This document shows, piece after piece, positions 51,031-61,090 of a stretch of DNA of 64,000 nt. The notes under the pieces were generated by a model. That model had not been told where the DNA came from, did no database searches, and saw only the letters and a list, made by a program, of their open reading frames with translations. The position numbers and the translations under genes were made by a program. Every line of letters begins with the position of its first letter. The first letter of the stretch is position 1. The stretch is from Sphingomonas populi (GTDB taxonomy: Bacteria; Pseudomonadota; Alphaproteobacteria; Sphingomonadales; Sphingomonadaceae): assembly GCF_004208535.1 (NCBI RefSeq), contig NZ_SGIS01000009.1, positions 62,001-126,000 of the forward strand, given 5' to 3'.

Positions 51031-52694
51031 CCCAGGATGCCCGGCAGATCGAGCTGCTTCTCACGCGCGCACTCCAGCGCGATCTCGTAGGCGGCATCGG
51101 CGTGGCGCATCACCCCCGTGGCGGGATCGTTCCACAACACGCGCTCCAGCCGCGCCGCCGCTTCGGGCGTGCCGTCGGCGACGATCACCATGCCCGAATG
51201 CTGCGAAAAGCCCATGCCGACGCCGCCGCCATGATGCAGCGACACCCAGGTCGCGCCGCTCGCGGTGTTGAGCAGCGCGTTGAGCAACGGCCAGTCGCTC
51301 ACCGCGTCGCTGCCGTCACGCATCGCCTCGGTCTCGCGATTGGGCGAGGCGACCGAGCCTGAATCGAGGTGGTCGCGGCCAATCACCACCGGCGCCTTCA
51401 ATTCGCCGCTCGCAACCATCGCGTTGAACGCCAACCCGAGCCGGTGACGATCCCCCAGCCCGACCCAGCAGATCCGCGCCGGCAAGCCCTGAAACTGGAT
51501 CTTCTCGCGCGCCATATCGAGCCAATGGTGCAGATGCGTGTCGTCGGGCAGCAGCTCCTTCACCTTGGCGTCGGTCTTGTAGATATCCTCGGGATCGCCC
51601 GACAACGCCACCCAGCGGAACGGCCCGACCCCACGGCAGAACAGCGGCCGGATATAGGCCGGCACGAATCCGGGGAAATCGAACGCATTGGTCACGCCCG
51701 CGTCGAGCGCGACCTGACGGATGTTGTTGCCGTAATCGGTGGTCGGCACGCCGGCCGCCTGAAAATCGAGCATCGCGCGGACATGCACCGCCATCGATTG
51801 CTTGGCGGCGGCCGCCACGGCTTGCGGATCGCGCTCGCGCCGCTCGGCCCATTCGCCAACGCTCCAGCCGATCGGCAGATAGCCGTTGACCGGATCGTGC
51901 GCGCTGGTCTGGTCGGTGAGCAGATCGGGGCGGATGCCGCGCCGGTACAGCTCGGGCAGGATCTCGGCGGCATTGCCGATCAGCCCGACCGAGACCGGCG
52001 CCTTGTCGGCGCAGCTCCGCTCGATGATCGCCATCGCCTCGTCGATCGTGGCGGCGGCGACATCGAGATAGCCGGTGCGCAGCCGCATATCGATCCGGCT
52101 CTGCTGGCATTCGATCGCGAGGCACGACGCGCCCGCCATCACCGCCGCGAGCGGCTGCGCGCCGCCCATCCCGCCAAGGCCGGCGGTCAGCAGCCACCGC
52201 CCGGACAGGTCGCCGCCATAATGCTGGCGGCCCATCTCGACAAAGGTCTCGTAAGTGCCCTGAACGATGCCCTGCGTGCCGATGTAAATCCACGATCCGG
52301 CGGTCATCTGGCCGTACATCGCCAGCCCCTTGCGATCGAGCTCGTTGAAATGCTCCCACGTCGCCCAATGCGGGACGAGGTTGGAATTGGCGATCAGCAC
52401 GCGCGGCGCATCGGCATGCGTGCGGAACACGCCGACCGGCTTGCCCGACTGGACCAGCAAGGTCTCATTGTCCTCGAGCCGGCGCAGCGTCGCGACGATC
52501 CGGTCATAGCTTTCCCAGTCGCGCGCGGCGCGCCCGATGCCGCCATAGACGACCAGCTCCTCGGGCCGCTCGGCGACGTCGGGGTGGAGGTTGTTCATCA
52601 GCATGCGCAACGGCGCTTCGGTCAGCCAGCTCTTGGCGGTCAGTTCGGTGCCGGTCGCGGCATGGATTTTGCGGCTGTTGTCGAGGCGAGTCAT
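51027..52694 (-). CDS. hutU: Urocanate hydratase
   Basis: 555-residue NAD-dependent urocanase converting urocanate to imidazolone propionate, step two of histidine breakdown. Characteristic segments: [15 protein letters not shown], the NAD-binding [58 protein letters not shown] with the active-site Cys region and [20 protein letters not shown]. Length is exactly typical. It begins 16 bases after hutG and overlaps hutD. Confidence 0.98.
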   Translation of the reverse strand: MTRLDNSRKIHAATGTELTAKSWLTEAPLRMLMNNLHPDVAERPEELVVYGGIGRAARDWESYDRIVATLRRLEDNETLLVQSGKPVGVFRTHADAPRVLIANSNLVPHWATWEHFNELDRKGLAMYGQMTAGSWIYIGTQGIVQGTYETFVEMGRQHYGGDLSGRWLLTAGLGGMGGAQPLAAVMAGASCLAIECQQSRIDMRLRTGYLDVAAATIDEAMAIIERSCADKAPVSVGLIGNAAEILPELYRRGIRPDLLTDQTSAHDPVNGYLPIGWSVGEWAERRERDPQAVAAAAKQSMAVHVRAMLDFQAAGVPTTDYGNNIRQVALDAGVTNAFDFPGFVPAYIRPLFCRGVGPFRWVALSGDPEDIYKTDAKVKELLPDDTHLHHWLDMAREKIQFQGLPARICWVGLGDRHRLGLAFNAMVASGELKAPVVIGRDHLDSGSVASPNRETEAMRDGSDAVSDWPLLNALLNTASGATWVSLHHGGGVGMGFSQHSGMVIVADGTPEAAARLERVLWNDPATGVMRHADAAYEIALECAREKQLDLPGILG

Positions 52695-52710
52695 GGCAAG
52701 TCCTTCGCGG

Positions 52711-53517
52711 TCAGGCTTGGGCGAAGGCGAGACACGCCTTCACGATGTCGGATAGGGTGGCGGCAAGCGGCGCCGCGCGCGCGGAATCATAAGCGGGCGG
52801 CCAAATGCCGGGGGCGGGCACGTCGGGCTCGTCCATATACCCGCGGATCGCGAGTTCCATCTGGATCGCATGCACGCCCGTTTCGGGCCGGCCATAATGG
52901 CGCGTCGTCCAGCCGCCCCGGAAACGCCCGTCGAGGACATGGCCGAGGCCGCTCGCAGCACACAGCGCCTCGACCGACTGGCCAAGTGCGGGATCGCAGG
53001 TCACCCCGCCGTTGGTGCCGATGTTGAACTGCGGCAGTTCGCCATCGAACAGGCGCGGGATATGGCTGCGGATCGAATGCGCGTCGTACACCACGATAGT
53101 ATCGTGCGCGGCGCGCAGCCGCGCGATCTCCGCCGACAGCGCGGCATGGTACGGGTCGAACCAGCGCGCCCGGCGCCGCGCGATCTCGGCGGCGTCGGGC
53201 ACCGCGCCGGCATAGAGCGGCGCGCCGTCGAACGTCGTCGTCGGGCACAATTCGGTCGTCGCCATGCCGGGGTACAGCGATGCACCCGACGGATCGCGAT
53301 TGACGTCGATCACGCTGCGCGAAATCGTGGTGCGGACCATCGTCGCGCCGAGATCCGCCGCGAACGCATAGAGCTGGTCAATCCACCAATCGGCATCACG
53401 CCGGGCAAGCCAGGGCGATACGAAACAATCTTCGACATCGGCCAGATCGAGGCCGGTATGCGGAAACGCGAGGATCAGCGGCGCGTCGCCGCGATGGACC
53501 TGCAAGCCGTCGCTCAT
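52711..53517 (-). CDS. hutG: N-formylglutamate deformylase
   Basis: 268-residue hydrolase giving glutamate and formate from N-formylglutamate, last step of the five-step hut route. Family features: [65 protein letters not shown] and [20 protein letters not shown] with HAIQMELA. It is of the FGase type, not the arginase-like formimidoylglutamase, consistent with hutF nearby. Overlaps hutH by 4 bases. Confidence 0.95.
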   Translation of the reverse strand: MSDGLQVHRGDAPLILAFPHTGLDLADVEDCFVSPWLARRDADWWIDQLYAFAADLGATMVRTTISRSVIDVNRDPSGASLYPGMATTELCPTTTFDGAPLYAGAVPDAAEIARRRARWFDPYHAALSAEIARLRAAHDTIVVYDAHSIRSHIPRLFDGELPQFNIGTNGGVTCDPALGQSVEALCAASGLGHVLDGRFRGGWTTRHYGRPETGVHAIQMELAIRGYMDEPDVPAPGIWPPAYDSARAAPLAATLSDIVKACLAFAQA

Positions 53518-55043
53518 GCGACACCCGGCAGCAGATCACCCGCGACCGCGACCAGCGCGCCCGAGCGGACGAGGCGATTGGCGGCTTCCATATCGGGATG
53601 GAAGTGCCGGTCGTCGGTCAGATGCGGCACCTCCGCGCGCAGGCAAGCGTGCGCGGCCTGAAGCAGCGTGCTGCTTGCCAGCGGCGCGTGGAAATCGATC
53701 GCCTGCGCGGCGGCGAGATATTCGATGCCGATCACCGCACTGGCGTTCTCGGCCATGTCGAGCAGGCGACGCGCACCATGTGCGGCCATCGAGACATGGT
53801 CCTCCTGATTGGCCGATGTCGGGATTGAATCGACGCTGGCGGGATAGGCGCGCTGCTTGTTTTCCGACACGAGCGCGGCGGCGGTGACTTGCGGGATCAT
53901 GAAGCCCGAATTGAGGCCGGGCTTGGGGGTGAGAAATGCCGGCAGCCCCGACAGCGCCGGATCGACCAGCATCGCGATGCGCCGCTCGGCGATCGACCCG
54001 ATTTCGCAAATCGCCAGCGCGATCATATCGGCGGCGAAGGCGACCGGCTCGGCGTGGAAGTTTCCGCCCGACAGCGCTTCGTCGCTCTCAGGGAAAATCA
54101 GCGGATTGTCCGATACCCCGTTCGCCTCGATCTCCAGCGTCGTCGCCGCCTGGCGCAGAATGTCGAGCACCGCGCCCATCACCTGCGGCTGGCAGCGCAA
54201 ACAATACGGATCTTGCACGCGCGCATCGTTTTCGAGGTGGCTCGCCCGGATCGCCGATCCGTCCATCAGCATGCGCAGCGCCGCCGCCGTCTCGATCTGG
54301 CCGGCATGGCGCCGCAGCGCGTGGATGCGTGGGTCGAACGGCGTGTCCGATCCCTTGGCCGCCTCGGTCGAAAGCGCGCCGGTCACCAGCGCCGACTGGA
54401 ACAGCAGTTCCGCCTCGAACAGCCCGGCGAGCGCATTGGCGTTGGAGAATTGCGTGCCGTTGAGCAGCGCCAGCCCTTCCTTCGGACCCAGTTCTACGGT
54501 CGCGAGACCGGCCTGCGCCAGCGCCTCGGCGGCAGGCATACGCGCGCCGCCGACCCAGATTTCGCCCACGCCGATCATCGCCGCCGCCATGTGCGACAGC
54601 GGTGCGAGATCGCCGCTCGCGCCGACCGATCCCTGGCACGGCACGACCGGGGTCAGCCCCCCGGCGAGCATCGCTTCGAGCAACGCGACCGTTTCCGGCC
54701 GCACGCCAGACGCGCCCTGCCCGAGGCTCGCCAGCTTCAACGCCATCATCAGCCGGATGATCGGCACGGGTGACGGCGCGCCGGTGCCGGCGGCATGGCT
54801 CAGCACGATGTTGCGCTGAAGCGTCGCGAGGTCGTGGTCGCCGATCCGCACGCTCGCCAGCTTTCCGAAGCCGGTGTTGATGCCATAGACCGGCGCGCCT
54901 TTGGCAAGGATGCGTGCCACCGCGGCGGCGCTTTCGGCGATGCGCGGCGCGCACGCCGGGTCGAGCCGGGCGGGCGCGCCGCGATACAAAGCGCGCCACT
55001 GCGCCAGCGTCACCGCGCCGGGGATGAGCAGGATCGTGTTCAT
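53514..55043 (-). CDS. hutH: Histidine ammonia-lyase
   Basis: 509-residue enzyme that deaminates histidine to urocanate. ATG at 55043 ([20 protein letters not shown]) overlaps the hutI stop; the longer open frame upstream lies inside hutI. The self-processing Ala-Ser-Gly that makes the MIO electrophile is at 142-144 in [27 protein letters not shown] carries the catalytic Tyr, and the SNPIP-like region reads [10 protein letters not shown] and [11 protein letters not shown]. Length is normal. Confidence 0.98.
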   Translation of the reverse strand: MNTILLIPGAVTLAQWRALYRGAPARLDPACAPRIAESAAAVARILAKGAPVYGINTGFGKLASVRIGDHDLATLQRNIVLSHAAGTGAPSPVPIIRLMMALKLASLGQGASGVRPETVALLEAMLAGGLTPVVPCQGSVGASGDLAPLSHMAAAMIGVGEIWVGGARMPAAEALAQAGLATVELGPKEGLALLNGTQFSNANALAGLFEAELLFQSALVTGALSTEAAKGSDTPFDPRIHALRRHAGQIETAAALRMLMDGSAIRASHLENDARVQDPYCLRCQPQVMGAVLDILRQAATTLEIEANGVSDNPLIFPESDEALSGGNFHAEPVAFAADMIALAICEIGSIAERRIAMLVDPALSGLPAFLTPKPGLNSGFMIPQVTAAALVSENKQRAYPASVDSIPTSANQEDHVSMAAHGARRLLDMAENASAVIGIEYLAAAQAIDFHAPLASSTLLQAAHACLRAEVPHLTDDRHFHPDMEAANRLVRSGALVAVAGDLLPGVA

Positions 55044-56239
55044 TGGCCACTCCAGATGCGGGCATGGAGCGGGTTGAACCCCATGCGATAAACCAGTTCG
55101 GCGGGGCGCTCGATGTCCCAGATCGCCAGATCGCAGGCCTTGCCGGCCTCCAGCGTGCCGATCGTATCGGCGAGGCCGAGCGCGCGCGCGGCGTTGCGCG
55201 TGACGCCGGCGAGGCATTCGTCGACCGTCAGCCCAAACAGGGTCGCGCCCATGTTCATCGTCAGCAGCAGTGATGTCAGCGGCGCGGTACCGGGATTGCA
55301 GTCGGTCGCGAGCGCGATCTTTACGCCCGCGCGGCGCAGCGCGGCGACCGGCGGCAGCTTGGTTTCGCGAACGAAGTAATAGGCGCCCGGCAGCAAGGTC
55401 GCGACGGTGCCCGCTTGCGCCATCGCCGCCACGCCGGCCTCGTCGAGATGTTCGAGATGGTCTGCCGAAAGCGCGCCGTAGCGCGCGGCGAGCGCGGCAC
55501 CGTGCAAATTGGACAATTGCTCGGCGTGGAGCTTGACCGGCAGGCCGTGCGCGGCGGCGGCGCGGAACATGCGCTCGGTCTGCGCGAGCGAAAAGCCGAT
55601 CCCCTCACAAAACGCATCGACGGCATCGGCAAGCCCCGCCGCCGCGACCTGCGGCAGCAGATCGTCACACAGCATCGCGATATAGCCGTCTGCATCCCCG
55701 GCATATTCGGGCGGCAGCGCGTGCGCGCCGAGGAAGGTGGTGGCGACCCGTACCGGCCGCTCCTGCCCCAGCCGCCGCGCTGCCCGCAACATTCGCAACT
55801 CGCTCGGCGCGTCGAGGCCGTAACCCGACTTGATCTCGACCGTCGTCACCCCTTCGGCGATCAGCGCGTCGAGCCGTGGCAGCGCGCTCGCGACCAGCGC
55901 ATCCTCGCTGGCGGCACGCGTCGCCCGCATCGTCGAGACGATCCCGCCCCCGGCGCGCGCGATCTCCTCATAGGACGCGCCGGCCAGCCGCAGTTCGAAC
56001 TCATGCGATCGGTCGCCGCCATGCACGAGATGCGTATGGCAGTCGATCAGCCCGGGGGTGATCCAGCGCCCCTCACAATCGATCGTCCGCGCCGCATCGA
56101 ACATCGGCGCGTCGGCAGCGTCCCCCGCGAACACGATCGTGCCGCCCCGCGCGGCGACGCATCCCCGCTCGACCAACCCGAGCCCATCGCCCGCGCACGT
56201 CACCAGCCGCGCCTGCGTCCATAGCGTGTCACACCGCAC
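55040..56239 (-). CDS. hutI: Imidazolonepropionase
   Basis: 399-residue amidohydrolase opening the imidazolone ring to formimidoylglutamate. The start is GTG at 56239 with AGGTGA 10 bases upstream; an ATG further up runs straight into a stop. Metal and active-site segments: [72 protein letters not shown] and [11 protein letters not shown]. First gene of hutIHGUD, divergent from hutF over a 70-base spacer with the HutC box. Confidence 0.97.
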   Translation of the reverse strand: MRCDTLWTQARLVTCAGDGLGLVERGCVAARGGTIVFAGDAADAPMFDAARTIDCEGRWITPGLIDCHTHLVHGGDRSHEFELRLAGASYEEIARAGGGIVSTMRATRAASEDALVASALPRLDALIAEGVTTVEIKSGYGLDAPSELRMLRAARRLGQERPVRVATTFLGAHALPPEYAGDADGYIAMLCDDLLPQVAAAGLADAVDAFCEGIGFSLAQTERMFRAAAAHGLPVKLHAEQLSNLHGAALAARYGALSADHLEHLDEAGVAAMAQAGTVATLLPGAYYFVRETKLPPVAALRRAGVKIALATDCNPGTAPLTSLLLTMNMGATLFGLTVDECLAGVTRNAARALGLADTIGTLEAGKACDLAIWDIERPAELVYRMGFNPLHARIWSGQ

Positions 56240-56288
56240 CTGACCGTCACCTCATGGTTGCGGGGAGAATGATTGCACCGTTCGCGAT

Positions 56289-56302
56289 TAATGTATAGAC
56301 AA
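56289..56302. promoter_or_regulatory. HutC operator in the divergent hutI/hutF promoter
   Basis: TAATGTATAGACAA contains GTATAGAC, an exact fit to the HutC-subfamily operator signature GT-N-TA-N-AC. It overlaps a plausible hutF -10 (TATAGA, 56294-56299) with a -35-like TTGCAC at 56273-56278, so bound repressor would block the promoter. The hutF ATG is only 7 bases beyond. A near-identical box occurs at 63479-63492. Confidence 0.75.
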
Positions 56303-56309
56303 ATCTACC

Positions 56310-57692
56310 ATGCCCAACCGTCCCTCCGCTGCACGACCTTCGCTGTTTTTCGAACAGGCGCTGCTGCCGGACGGCTGGGCGCGAAACGTGCGAATCACCA
56401 TCGCCGCCGGCCGCATCGCAACGCTCGAAACCAACGCCGCGCCAGCGCCCGAAGACGAGCGGCACGGCTGCGCCCTGCCCGGCCTCCCCAACCTCCACAG
56501 CCACGCCTTCCAGCGCGGCATGGCCGGCCTCGCCGAGACGCGCGGGCCGACCGGGGACAGTTTCTGGACGTGGCGCGACGTCATGTATCGGTTCGTCGCG
56601 CGCATGACGCCCGACGACGTGCAGGCGATCGCCGCGCTCGCCTACATCGAGATGCTCGAAAGCGGTTTCACCCGCGTCGGCGAGTTCCACTATCTGCATC
56701 ACGACCGCGACGGCGAGCGCTTCGCCAATCCAGCCGAGATGAGCGGCGCGATCATCGCCGCCGCCGCCGAGAGCGGGATCGGCCTGACCTTGCTGCCGGT
56801 GTTCTATGCCTATGCCGGCTTCGGTGCGCAGCCGCCCCGCCCCGATCAGGCGCGCTTCATCCACGATATCGACAGCTATGCGCGATTGCTCTCGAGCGCG
56901 ACCGACCTCGCGGCGGCGACTTTGCCCGATGCCATCGTCGGCGTCGCCCCGCACAGTCTGCGCGCGGTATCGCCCGAACAGCTCGGCTTGCTGAACGGCA
57001 TGGCGAAAGACCGCCCGATCCACATCCACATCGCCGAGCAGACCGGCGAGGTCGAGGCGTGCCTCGCCTGGAGCGGGCAGCGGCCGGTCGCGTGGCTGCT
57101 CGACCATGCCGAGGTCGATCCGCGATGGTGCCTGGTCCATGCCACCCACATGATCGGCGCCGAAGCGACGGCGATGGCGCGATCGGGTGCGGTCGCCGGA
57201 TTGTGTCCGATCACCGAAGCCAATCTTGGCGACGGCATCTTCCCGGCCGCCCCGTTCCTCGCTGCGGGTGGCCGCTACGGACTCGGCAGCGATTCGAACG
57301 TGATGATCGACGCGACCGAGGAAATGCGACTGCTCGAATATGGCCAGCGCCTGTCGCATCGCGGCCGTAATTTGCTCGCCAACGATGCCGGGCGGTCGAC
57401 CGGCGGCGATATCTACGCAGCCGCACTGGCCGGCGGCGCGCAGGCGCTGGGCGTGACGACGGGCCTAGCGGTCGGCCTCCCCGCCGATCTTGTCAGCCTC
57501 GATCTCGGCCACCCGTCGCTCGCCGGGCGCAGCGGCAACGGACTGATCGACGGGCTTGTTTTTGCCGCCGGTCGGGCCGGCGTGGATTGCGTCTGGCGAC
57601 ATGGCACAAAGCTGGTTAGCGGTGGCAGACATCGCGCGCGTGCGACGATCATCGCGCGCTATCGCCGTGTGCTGGAGACGCTTTGCGGATGA
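56310..57692 (+). CDS. hutF: Formimidoylglutamate deiminase
   Basis: 460-residue amidohydrolase that converts N-formimidoyl-glutamate to N-formylglutamate and ammonia, feeding HutG. Key segments: LPGLPNLHSHAFQRGMAGLA with the metal His pair, GFTRVGEFHYLHHDRDG, GVAPHSLRAVSP, IHIHIAEQTGEVEACLAW, CLVHATHMIG and GRYGLGSDSNVMID with the catalytic Asp. Length is typical. The predicted transcription start is very close to the ATG, so the message may be almost leaderless. Its stop overlaps the hutC start. Confidence 0.96.
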   Translation: MPNRPSAARPSLFFEQALLPDGWARNVRITIAAGRIATLETNAAPAPEDERHGCALPGLPNLHSHAFQRGMAGLAETRGPTGDSFWTWRDVMYRFVARMTPDDVQAIAALAYIEMLESGFTRVGEFHYLHHDRDGERFANPAEMSGAIIAAAAESGIGLTLLPVFYAYAGFGAQPPRPDQARFIHDIDSYARLLSSATDLAAATLPDAIVGVAPHSLRAVSPEQLGLLNGMAKDRPIHIHIAEQTGEVEACLAWSGQRPVAWLLDHAEVDPRWCLVHATHMIGAEATAMARSGAVAGLCPITEANLGDGIFPAAPFLAAGGRYGLGSDSNVMIDATEEMRLLEYGQRLSHRGRNLLANDAGRSTGGDIYAAALAGGAQALGVTTGLAVGLPADLVSLDLGHPSLAGRSGNGLIDGLVFAAGRAGVDCVWRHGTKLVSGGRHRARATIIARYRRVLETLCG

Positions 57693-58399
57693 GACAGCCC
57701 TTGCACGAGCGAATCCGGTCGGACTTCGAAGCGCGCATTCTATCGGGTGAACTCGCGCCGGGGGACCGGATTCCGATCGAACAGGATTTGATGCAGCATT
57801 ATGGCTGCGCACGCATGACGGTGAACAAGGCGCTGTCGGCGTTGCTGTCGGCCGGCCTGATCGACCGGCGCAAGCGCGCGGGCACCTTCGTCGCGCGGCC
57901 GCGAATGCATTCGATGGTGCTCGATGTCCCCGATCTGCCATCGCAGATCCGCGAACGCGGGCAAGTCTATGCCTATTTTCCCATCGGCCATCGACTGCGA
58001 CCACCCGCTCCGAGCCGCGACGACGAGATGCGGCTTGCCGGTGGGGGCGATCTGTTCGAACTCGAAGGGCTGCACCTCGCCGACGACATTCCGCTGGCGC
58101 TGGAATATCGACTCATCAGCGTTTTGGCCGTGCCCGATATCGGCGACGCGACCGACATCGAGGCGATCTCGCCGGGAAGTTGGCTGTTGAAGCATGTTCC
58201 CTGGACCGAGGCGGAAACGCGCATTTCCGCGCTCGAAGCGACGGCCGAGGAAGCGCGTCTGCTCCGCATTCCGCAGCGCTCGGCTTGCCTGTGCGTCGAA
58301 CGCCGGACCTGGCGCGGCAGCGACCGCATCACCTATGTGCGTCAGGTGTTCGTCGGCAACAGCTACGATCTCGTCGCGCGTTTCGGCGCGACGCGGTAA
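57689..58399 (+). CDS. hutC: Histidine utilization repressor (GntR family)
   Basis: 236 residues from ATG at 57689, overlapping the hutF stop as ATGA (MRQPLHERIRSDFEARILSG is the in-frame N-terminus). The winged HTH covers ~1-70 (GDRIPIEQDLMQHYGCARMT, RKRAGTFVARP). The UTRA domain, residues ~90-230, would bind urocanate, the usual inducer of HutC. The C-terminus TYVRQVFVGNSYDLVARFGA is typical of HutC. It is encoded next to the operator it should recognise. Confidence 0.95.
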   Translation: MRQPLHERIRSDFEARILSGELAPGDRIPIEQDLMQHYGCARMTVNKALSALLSAGLIDRRKRAGTFVARPRMHSMVLDVPDLPSQIRERGQVYAYFPIGHRLRPPAPSRDDEMRLAGGGDLFELEGLHLADDIPLALEYRLISVLAVPDIGDATDIEAISPGSWLLKHVPWTEAETRISALEATAEEARLLRIPQRSACLCVERRTWRGSDRITYVRQVFVGNSYDLVARFGATR

Positions 58400-58429
58400 G
58401 CGCTCCGGTCCCGCAGGGAACCGGAGCGC
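58400..58429. terminator. Hairpin terminator between convergent hutC and M14 peptidase genes
   Basis: A perfect 10-base stem, GCGCTCCGGT (58400-58409) with ACCGGAGCGC (58420-58429), encloses a 10-base loop and fills the 38-base gap between the two stop codons. It has no clear T-run on either side, as is common in GC-rich genomes. It could serve both strands. Confidence 0.75.
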
Positions 58430-58437
58430 CGCGCGCG

Positions 58438-61062
58438 TTACTTTGCAATATTCGGATAGAGCGTGTTGAACAGCAGCTTGTAGGTGCCGTGCGACTGGGC
58501 ACGCCATTGCGGCTTGAAGCCGTAAAGGTAGATCGTCCCCTTGCCGTAAGAGACCGACACCGCCGCTGCCTTGCCCTGGATCATTTCAGGATGGAGCAGC
58601 ACGCCACTGCGCAGCGGATTGCCGGTCGCAGCATAGGAAGCGATGATGTCGCCCTTGAATCCGGCCTTCGGCGCGAAGGCGGGTCCGCGTTGGAACATCA
58701 CGATCGGATCGGCTGGCATGCCTGCGGTCGCCGGCAACCCCTGCTTCAGCTCGACCGCCAGCAGGGCACCCGAACAAAAGAACTGCTCGCTCTTCACATC
58801 CTTCAGGATGTTGGTGACGGGCAGATCGAACAGATCGATGATCGCGTCCGAGGCATTGTTCAGCGCCACCAGCGTCCCGCCCTCGCGGACGAACGCCATC
58901 AGCTTCGCCGCACCCTCCTTGCCGATCCCGCCGGCATAGGGCGCGGGCATCTGGCTGGGGGCGAACCCGTCCATCAGCGTGCCGAGCGGCCCCTTGTACG
59001 CGGAGATCACGTCGGGCGCCGGCGCCGTATCGCCGGGGCGACCTTTGCTCGGCGCATTCATGTCCGGGATGACGATCGTGTCGTACTTGCCGGCCAGCCC
59101 GGCCTTCACATCCGCATTGTAGACGCTCTTGGGCTGGAAATCATATTGCTCGAGCAGCCAGCGCGTCCAGCCTTCGTCGATGTTCGACCCCCACGGGCGG
59201 TACACTGCGACGCGCCCCTTATGGACGGTCGCGCCGCTGACCGTGTCCGGCGACGCCGTTACTGCCACGCTGAAGTCCGACGCGATCCTGGACATCGCCG
59301 GCGCGGTTACGCCGGTGATCGCGATCGCATCTTCGGGCACCGCGCCCGGCTTGAGAACGGCGCTCGTCCAGACCGCCTTCCCACCCGCCGCGAGCGCGGT
59401 GTTGAGCACACGATAGCTGTTATTGACCTGGCGGCTGATCAGGTACGTCGCCCCTGCTCCACGTACCGCACCGGCCGGCGGCGTGGCCTTGCTGATCTTG
59501 CGCATGCCGGCACGTATTTCGGGCGCGATCGGCTCGACGATACGATCGACCTGCACGCCCATCTGCATCGGCAGCGTCCATCCGGTGACGTCATAGGGCA
59601 GATCGACCGGCTTGCCATTGCCGTCGAGGATCGCGTCCGGGTAGGTCTGCTTGTCGAACAGTTCGCGCGCCAGCCCGGCGAAGGGCTGGTCGGTCGGCAC
59701 GATCCAACTGCCCGCGTCGTAGCTGTGGCCGCCGATCAGCGTCGGCTTCTCGATCTGAAGCACGTCTAGGCCGTGGCTCAGCATCAACTGTGCGAGCGAC
59801 GCCGCTTCGGGCATGTCGGTCTGGCCGGCCGGAATCACATATGCGGCGGGGCCATCCTTGGCCGACGCCGCGACCATGTCACGACCGGCCTGATAGCGGT
59901 TGTACAGCAACGTCTCGCTGTATTTTTGCGCGGTATCGAGCACCGCCATCGACGCGGTCACCATATAATCGACCGAGGTCTTGAGGTGCCATTCGCCGCC
60001 GCGCCACGGATCGGGATACATGATCTGCGCCTTGAGATCGCGCATGTTCGCCGGAAAGTCCGAGACCTTGGTGGTCATCGGCGTGGCACTGTCATGTGCG
60101 GTCTCGGTGAAGAAGGATATCGTGTTGCGGAAGACGTGGATGTAATCGAGAAAGCCGGCATACCAATTGTCGAAACGCGCCTGCGCGATCGCGCCGGGCT
60201 TCTGCTCCGCCTGCATCCGCGTCATGATGTTGGTGCCGAGCGCGTTGGTCCAAATCCGCATGTACGGGCTGATGTTCGACGATACCGGATCGGCGAACGG
60301 CGGCACCCAGATCCGCGCCGGGAACGGCGCGGTCTGGTGCTGCGAATACCAGATCACCGGCGAATAGGTCTGCTCGGTCGCGACGACGACCTGGCTTTCC
60401 TTCATGTTGAGCATATAGCCGTCACGATTGTTATCGTGGCCGACATATTCCTGATACAGCCACGGCGTCCGGCTGGTTTCCCATTTGGTGCCGCGCTGTT
60501 TGCGATACCAATCGACAACCATGTCCTGTCCGTCAGGGTTGAGGGTCGGCCACAGCACCAGGATGACCTTGTCGAAGATCGCACCGATCTCGGCATCATT
60601 CTTCGCGGACAGCAATTTGTAGGCGAGCGCGAGCGGCAGTTGGTGGTCGGAGACTTCGCTCGAATGCATGCCGCCATCGATGTGAACGATGATCTTGCCG
60701 TCCTTGGCGAGCGCGCGCGCCTGCTCGTCGGTGAGCCCACGCGGATCACCGAGCCGTTTCGAGACGGCCTTGTATTTCTCGAAATCGGCGAGATTGGCGG
60801 CCGAGGAAATGACCGCATAGGTCATCGTGCGTCCCTGCGTCGTCTTGCCCGCGTCGAACAGCTTGATCCGGTTCGATGCCGCCGCCAGCGCGCGGAAATA
60901 GCGGATCGAATCCTCGTAATTGGCGAGGTAATAATCGTCGCCGGGATCATGCCCCAGCACCGCTTTCGGGCTTGGCACAGTCTGCGACATCGCCGGCGCA
61001 CAAACGCCGAGGGCCGAGGTCAGGAACAACACGCGTACCGCGCGCGACAGCGATCTGGTCAT
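58438..61062 (-). CDS. Exported M14 family zinc carboxypeptidase
   Basis: 874 residues from ATG at 61062 (MTRSLSRAVRVLFLTSALGV) with a signal peptide ending near AMSQ. The M14 catalytic domain (~35-430) has zinc ligands His133 and Glu136 in GMHSSEVSD and probably His242 in WYSQHQ, and Glu320 in SFFTETAHD as general base. A long C-terminal region (~480-874) ends in a glutamine-amidotransferase-like fold (DTIVIPDMNAP, GGTLVALNNASDAIIDLF, GTIYLYGFKPQWRAQ). M14 enzymes trim C-terminal residues from peptides. It follows the TonB receptor gene by 28 bases on the same strand, so the two are probably co-transcribed. The enzyme likely acts in the periplasm or on the outer surface. Confidence 0.9.
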   Translation of the reverse strand: MTRSLSRAVRVLFLTSALGVCAPAMSQTVPSPKAVLGHDPGDDYYLANYEDSIRYFRALAAASNRIKLFDAGKTTQGRTMTYAVISSAANLADFEKYKAVSKRLGDPRGLTDEQARALAKDGKIIVHIDGGMHSSEVSDHQLPLALAYKLLSAKNDAEIGAIFDKVILVLWPTLNPDGQDMVVDWYRKQRGTKWETSRTPWLYQEYVGHDNNRDGYMLNMKESQVVVATEQTYSPVIWYSQHQTAPFPARIWVPPFADPVSSNISPYMRIWTNALGTNIMTRMQAEQKPGAIAQARFDNWYAGFLDYIHVFRNTISFFTETAHDSATPMTTKVSDFPANMRDLKAQIMYPDPWRGGEWHLKTSVDYMVTASMAVLDTAQKYSETLLYNRYQAGRDMVAASAKDGPAAYVIPAGQTDMPEAASLAQLMLSHGLDVLQIEKPTLIGGHSYDAGSWIVPTDQPFAGLARELFDKQTYPDAILDGNGKPVDLPYDVTGWTLPMQMGVQVDRIVEPIAPEIRAGMRKISKATPPAGAVRGAGATYLISRQVNNSYRVLNTALAAGGKAVWTSAVLKPGAVPEDAIAITGVTAPAMSRIASDFSVAVTASPDTVSGATVHKGRVAVYRPWGSNIDEGWTRWLLEQYDFQPKSVYNADVKAGLAGKYDTIVIPDMNAPSKGRPGDTAPAPDVISAYKGPLGTLMDGFAPSQMPAPYAGGIGKEGAAKLMAFVREGGTLVALNNASDAIIDLFDLPVTNILKDVKSEQFFCSGALLAVELKQGLPATAGMPADPIVMFQRGPAFAPKAGFKGDIIASYAATGNPLRSGVLLHPEMIQGKAAAVSVSYGKGTIYLYGFKPQWRAQSHGTYKLLFNTLYPNIAK

Positions 61063-61090
61063 GTGGGCGTACCTTTGTCTGTAAGGGCGT

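Noticed and set aside
58400..58429. The hutC-peptidase hairpin considered as another dispersed repeat
   Set aside because: It is a single simple stem between two stop codons and does not resemble the other repeats; a terminator explains it better.
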